Positions 62,806 through 64,000 of a stretch of 64,000 bases of DNA are shown one piece after another. Position 1 is the stretch's first letter. Each line of letters opens with the position of its first letter. Below the pieces are notes generated by a model. It was not told where the DNA came from and did no database searches. It saw nothing but the letters and a program-made list of their open reading frames with translations. A program made the translations under genes and the position numbers. Source of the DNA: Opimibacter sp041746735 (GTDB lineage Bacteria; Bacteroidota; Bacteroidia; Chitinophagales; Saprospiraceae); NCBI GenBank assembly GCA_041746735.1, contig JBGTGP010000029.1:1-64000 (forward strand). Direction: 5' to 3'.

Positions 62806-64000
62806 ATGCCAAAAATCTACCTTATTTCTGCGGTTTTCGCCGGGGTGGCGTTACTGATGTCTTTTTCTGCCAATCCACCGGATGGCTTTTCCGGGGCTCC
62901 GGGAGATGGGATTTGTTCCAATTGCCACACCCTCAATGGAGGCACGCAGGACGGCAGCATTGTTCTAACAGGCTTTCCTGCCACGATTCAGCCGTCCACG
63001 GCTTATGTACTAACCATTACGAACAGTAATCCGAATGGTGTGGCGTCCCGGGCAGGGTTTCAAATGACCATACTCAACAGTAGCAACCAACAGGCGGGTA
63101 CACTGTCCAGTCCTTCCTCCTCCTCCACAGTGTCCTCGTCAGGTGGACGACAGTACTGGGAGCACAATCCCTTTGTCAATTACCCCATGAACAATATGGT
63201 CACCTGGACGGTCACCTGGACTTCACCCACCGGACCCCCAAGTACTAATATCACCTACTACGCCGCCGGTAATGTCGCCAACGGTAATGGGTCCACTACA
63301 GGTGATCTGATTGTCACATCCACCGGCTCAGGTACACTGGACTCAGGTGTAGATCCTCTCGTGGCGGAGATAGCCTCCTTCACCGATGTATTATGCAATG
63401 GAGAGAATACAGGAAGCGCTACCGCCGGAGCCACCGGCGGAACACCCCCCTATATGTACAACTGGTCAAATGGGGGCTCTGGGGCCACCATCAACAACCT
63501 GGTTGCAGGCACCTATGTGGTCACAGTAACAGACAACACCAGTACTACCGCTACCGCCTCCGTAACTATATCACAACCTGCCATCCTGTCCTTTTCTCCT
63601 CCCGTGATCACACATGTCAGTTGTAATGGCCAGAGCAATGGGTCTATTCAGGCCAATGCTTCTGGTGGAGTTCAACCCTATTCCTATTTCTGGTCAAATG
63701 GTGGGAGCGGTAGTACCATATCAGGTCTCGCCGCAGGCAGCTATACGGTCACGGTGACGGACGATAATGATTGTACGGAATCCATCACATACCAGGTCAA
63801 TCAACCAGCCGTCCTGACCATCGCGCTGGTGACGCTGGAGCACGAATCATGTCTCGGCGAGGAGGATGGCAGTATCACCATCTCTGTAAGTGGTGGTACC
63901 CCGACCTATTTTGCCGAATGGTCCAATGGATCTATCGGCACTTCCATTTCCGGACTTGAGCCAGATACGTACTCGGTCACCGTCACTGATAATAACAACT
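62806..64000 (+). CDS. Choice-of-anchor V protein with SprB repeats (partial)
   Basis: The reading frame opens at ATG 62806 (MPKIYLISAVFAGVALLMSF) and stays open to the window edge, so the C-terminus is missing. NPPDGFSGAPGDGICSNCH has a CxxCH motif in the same place as the upstream paralogue, and the Reeler-like domain continues to about residue 180. From about residue 190 there are SprB-type adhesin repeats such as LCNGENTGSATAGATGG and VSCNGQSNGSIQANASGG, each ending in GTYVVTVTD-like segments. It is probably a long T9SS-secreted adhesin. Confidence 0.85.
   Translation, partial: MPKIYLISAVFAGVALLMSFSANPPDGFSGAPGDGICSNCHTLNGGTQDGSIVLTGFPATIQPSTAYVLTITNSNPNGVASRAGFQMTILNSSNQQAGTLSSPSSSSTVSSSGGRQYWEHNPFVNYPMNNMVTWTVTWTSPTGPPSTNITYYAAGNVANGNGSTTGDLIVTSTGSGTLDSGVDPLVAEIASFTDVLCNGENTGSATAGATGGTPPYMYNWSNGGSGATINNLVAGTYVVTVTDNTSTTATASVTISQPAILSFSPPVITHVSCNGQSNGSIQANASGGVQPYSYFWSNGGSGSTISGLAAGSYTVTVTDDNDCTESITYQVNQPAVLTIALVTLEHESCLGEEDGSITISVSGGTPTYFAEWSNGSIGTSISGLEPDTYSVTVTDNNN

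Overview
The window looks like chromosomal DNA of a Bacteroidota species, most likely of the Saprospiria type (inference). The evidence is direct. There are many secreted proteins with type IX secretion (T9SS) C-terminal sorting domains. TAnnTTTG promoter elements occur, including one ahead of a tRNA. The order tRNA-Arg, rpmB, rpmG, DUF4295, ftsY is present. DUF3276 and BshB1 are encoded, and the tmRNA tag ends in FALAA. Coding density is high. I see no transposase, integrase, phage gene, CRISPR array or rRNA.

Layout. 1-1352: a repeat-rich edge and two unrecognised proteins. 1519-5419 (minus strand): a sulfur operon of cysM, a JAMM protease, a CysO/MoaD-like sulfur carrier, a MoeZ-like E1/rhodanese and a 1-Cys peroxiredoxin. 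It is preceded by a cysteine-codon leader peptide and an attenuator. 5479-9859: purC, a DUF2652 protein, a flavin monooxygenase and a class V aminotransferase. 10107-10474: tmRNA. 10475-13944: a distinctly AT-rich block holding an MbnP-like protein broken by an in-frame UGA and two di-heme MauG/MbnH-type peroxidases. 13989-18879: a YfhO-type membrane protein, a flippase and a glycosyltransferase. 18963-30600: household and envelope genes, including fbp, a ComEC/HhH pair, an OmpA-like protein, an ABC exporter and DUF3276. 30649-38312: T9SS cargo, an aldolase and a disrupted beta-helix gene. 38446-46736: acyl-CoA carboxylase beta, BshB1, a FabH-type synthase, two sugar/glycosyl genes and DUF1800. 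46770-55888: DUF1501, a DEDD exonuclease, a VWA/MoxR pair and signal peptidase I. 55943-61135: a beta-propeller protein, DUF1684, a subtilase, and the tRNA-Arg to ftsY cluster. 61893-64000: two tandem secreted proteins with CxxCH motifs, the second running off the window in SprB-type repeats.

The most notable system is the cysteine operon. Its leader encodes a 21-residue peptide with six cysteines in a short stretch. The peptide is followed by an intrinsic terminator and a sequence at the peptide stop codon that can pair with the terminator's 5' arm. That gives complete trp-style attenuation logic for cysteine supply, readable from the sequence. The downstream genes match the protein-thiocarboxylate route to cysteine. 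The carrier ends in GGSI, so it probably needs trimming by the neighbouring JAMM protease. Second in interest is the MbnP/di-heme enzyme cassette next to tmRNA. Third are the lesions in secreted-protein genes, including an 8-bp tandem repeat that sets the reading frame of a signal peptide.
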